Shown: one piece after another, positions 6,151 to 6,723 of the stretch | How positions within the stretch are numbered: position 1 is the stretch's first letter | Layout: every line of letters starts with the position of its first letter | From: an uncultured Microbacterium sp. | Lineage (GTDB): Bacteria; Actinomycetota; Actinomycetes; Actinomycetales; Microbacteriaceae | Length of the DNA: 6,723 bases | Direction of reading: 5' to 3' | Assembly: GCA_947647645.1 (NCBI GenBank) | Contig: CANSLE010000133.1 | Span: 1 to 6,723 of the forward strand | The notes under the pieces: model-generated | The model's input: only the letters and a program-made list of their open reading frames with translations | The model's database searches: none | What the model was told of the DNA's origin: nothing | Made by a program: the position numbers and the translations under genes

Positions 6151-6156
6151 GAGCGG

Positions 6157-6723
6157 GTGAGTTCCGCGCCGTCCCGCCCGCCCCGTCTGCGCATCGTGAC
6201 CCGCGAGATCGCCCCGATCGACGACCTGCTCGAGTACGCCGACCCGGCCGATCCGCTGGTGTGGACCCGCCGTGGATCGTGGCTCGTCGGCGTCGGTGCC
6301 GCCCTGACGCTGTCCGCTCCGGCGGCGGATGCCGCGACCCTCGCCGACCGCTGGCGTGAGGTGGCCGCGGCGGCGACAGTCGACGATCACGTCCAGGCGC
6401 CGGGAACGGGGCTGGTCGCCTTCGGCGCCCTGCCCTTCGACACGCAGTCCGCCTCACCCGCGGTGCTGACGGTGCCGCTGCTGACCATCGGCTCGCGAGA
6501 CGGCCGCACGTGGGCGTCCTGGGTGCTTCCGGACGACGGAGCCTCCGAACCGGACGAGCCGCGGGCGATCGGCTACGGTCCGCACTGGTCGGCCGCGGTC
6601 GGCCCCGGCGCGCTCACCCCCGAGGGCTATCAGGACGCGGTGCGTGCCGGACTCGCCGCCATCGCGTCGGGAGAGGTGAGCAAGGTCGTCCTGGCCCGCG
6701 AGCTCGCCGGCACCGTCCCGGCC
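6157..6723 (+). CDS. menF: Isochorismate synthase, N-terminal part (cut by right edge)
   Basis: Converts chorismate to isochorismate, the entry step of menaquinone synthesis. 189 residues are present, and the frame is open to the last base. My translation shows an N-terminal region typical of the family: PLVWTRRGSWLVGVG (33-47), VAFGALPFD (87-95), TVPLLTIGS (105-113), a helix beginning TPEGYQDAVRAGLAAI (154-169), then GEVSKVVLARELA (172-184). Lys176 in this last motif aligns with the catalytic lysine of MenF/EntC enzymes. The chorismate-binding core, including the metal-binding glutamates, lies beyond the window. EntC/DhbC siderophore enzymes share the fold, but menG and the polyprenyl synthase nearby favour MenF. 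The GTG start is set by the TAGGCT box 6 nt upstream. Transcribed divergently from the DUF402-menG block. Confidence 0.9.
   Translation, partial: MSSAPSRPPRLRIVTREIAPIDDLLEYADPADPLVWTRRGSWLVGVGAALTLSAPAADAATLADRWREVAAAATVDDHVQAPGTGLVAFGALPFDTQSASPAVLTVPLLTIGSRDGRTWASWVLPDDGASEPDEPRAIGYGPHWSAAVGPGALTPEGYQDAVRAGLAAIASGEVSKVVLARELAGTVPA

Noticed and set aside
4691..6160. 489-codon + strand open frame opposite menG and DUF402
   Set aside because: Low-complexity translation; it runs through two genes and the divergent promoter region and ends on the menF start; a shadow frame.
5987..6457. Upstream extension of the DUF402 frame
   Set aside because: The extension is Arg/Pro-rich, crosses the promoter region and runs antisense to menF; the family match begins at the ATG at 5986.
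1..6723. tRNA or rRNA genes, CRISPR arrays, insertion sequences, phage or defence genes
   Set aside because: No cloverleaf-like sequence, regular spaced repeats, transposase motifs or terminal inverted repeats were seen; all substantial regions are explained by core genes.

Overview
The window is GC-rich chromosomal DNA (about 70% GC by eye) from an actinobacterium. A member of the Microbacteriaceae, such as Microbacterium or a relative, is the best fit. The evidence is the GTG/ATG start mix, the protein families, the menaquinone gene set, and the TAGGCT -10 boxes placed so that transcripts would begin at the start codon. I see no mobile element, RNA gene, CRISPR array or phage gene. This is an ordinary core-metabolism region, with most of the interest in its regulation.

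Layout, left to right: (1) the 3' part of a D-alanyl-D-alanine carboxypeptidase-like gene, + strand, cut by the left edge; (2) a block of five minus-strand genes, which in transcription order (right to left) are a DUF402 protein, menG, a long-chain polyprenyl diphosphate synthase, a ferredoxin-NADP reductase (fprA-like) and an alpha/beta hydrolase; (3) a 170-bp divergent promoter region at 5987-6156; (4) the 5' part of an isochorismate synthase gene (menF), + strand, cut by the right edge. The carboxypeptidase and hydrolase genes converge with no spacer: their stop codons abut as TGA|TCA.

Three genes belong to menaquinone synthesis. MenF commits chorismate to isochorismate, the polyprenyl synthase makes the isoprenoid tail, and MenG methylates demethylmenaquinone in the last step. 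FprA (NADPH to ferredoxin electron transfer) fits a redox neighbourhood. DUF402 and the hydrolase have no proven link to the pathway.

The clearest signal is regulatory. Five of the six visible start codons have TAGGCT or TAGGAT ending 6 or 7 nt before the start, which is the spacing expected for a -10 box giving leaderless mRNA. The sixth start (fprA) has no such box but has the only well-placed Shine-Dalgarno sequence. The closely packed minus-strand genes therefore probably each have their own promoter, except fprA, which probably depends on the polyprenyl synthase transcript. The divergent region also holds a tandem 7-bp repeat and an 11-bp inverted repeat that place the same word upstream of both promoters. 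The heptamer GGATGCC/GGCATCC recurs at least 12 times across the window.
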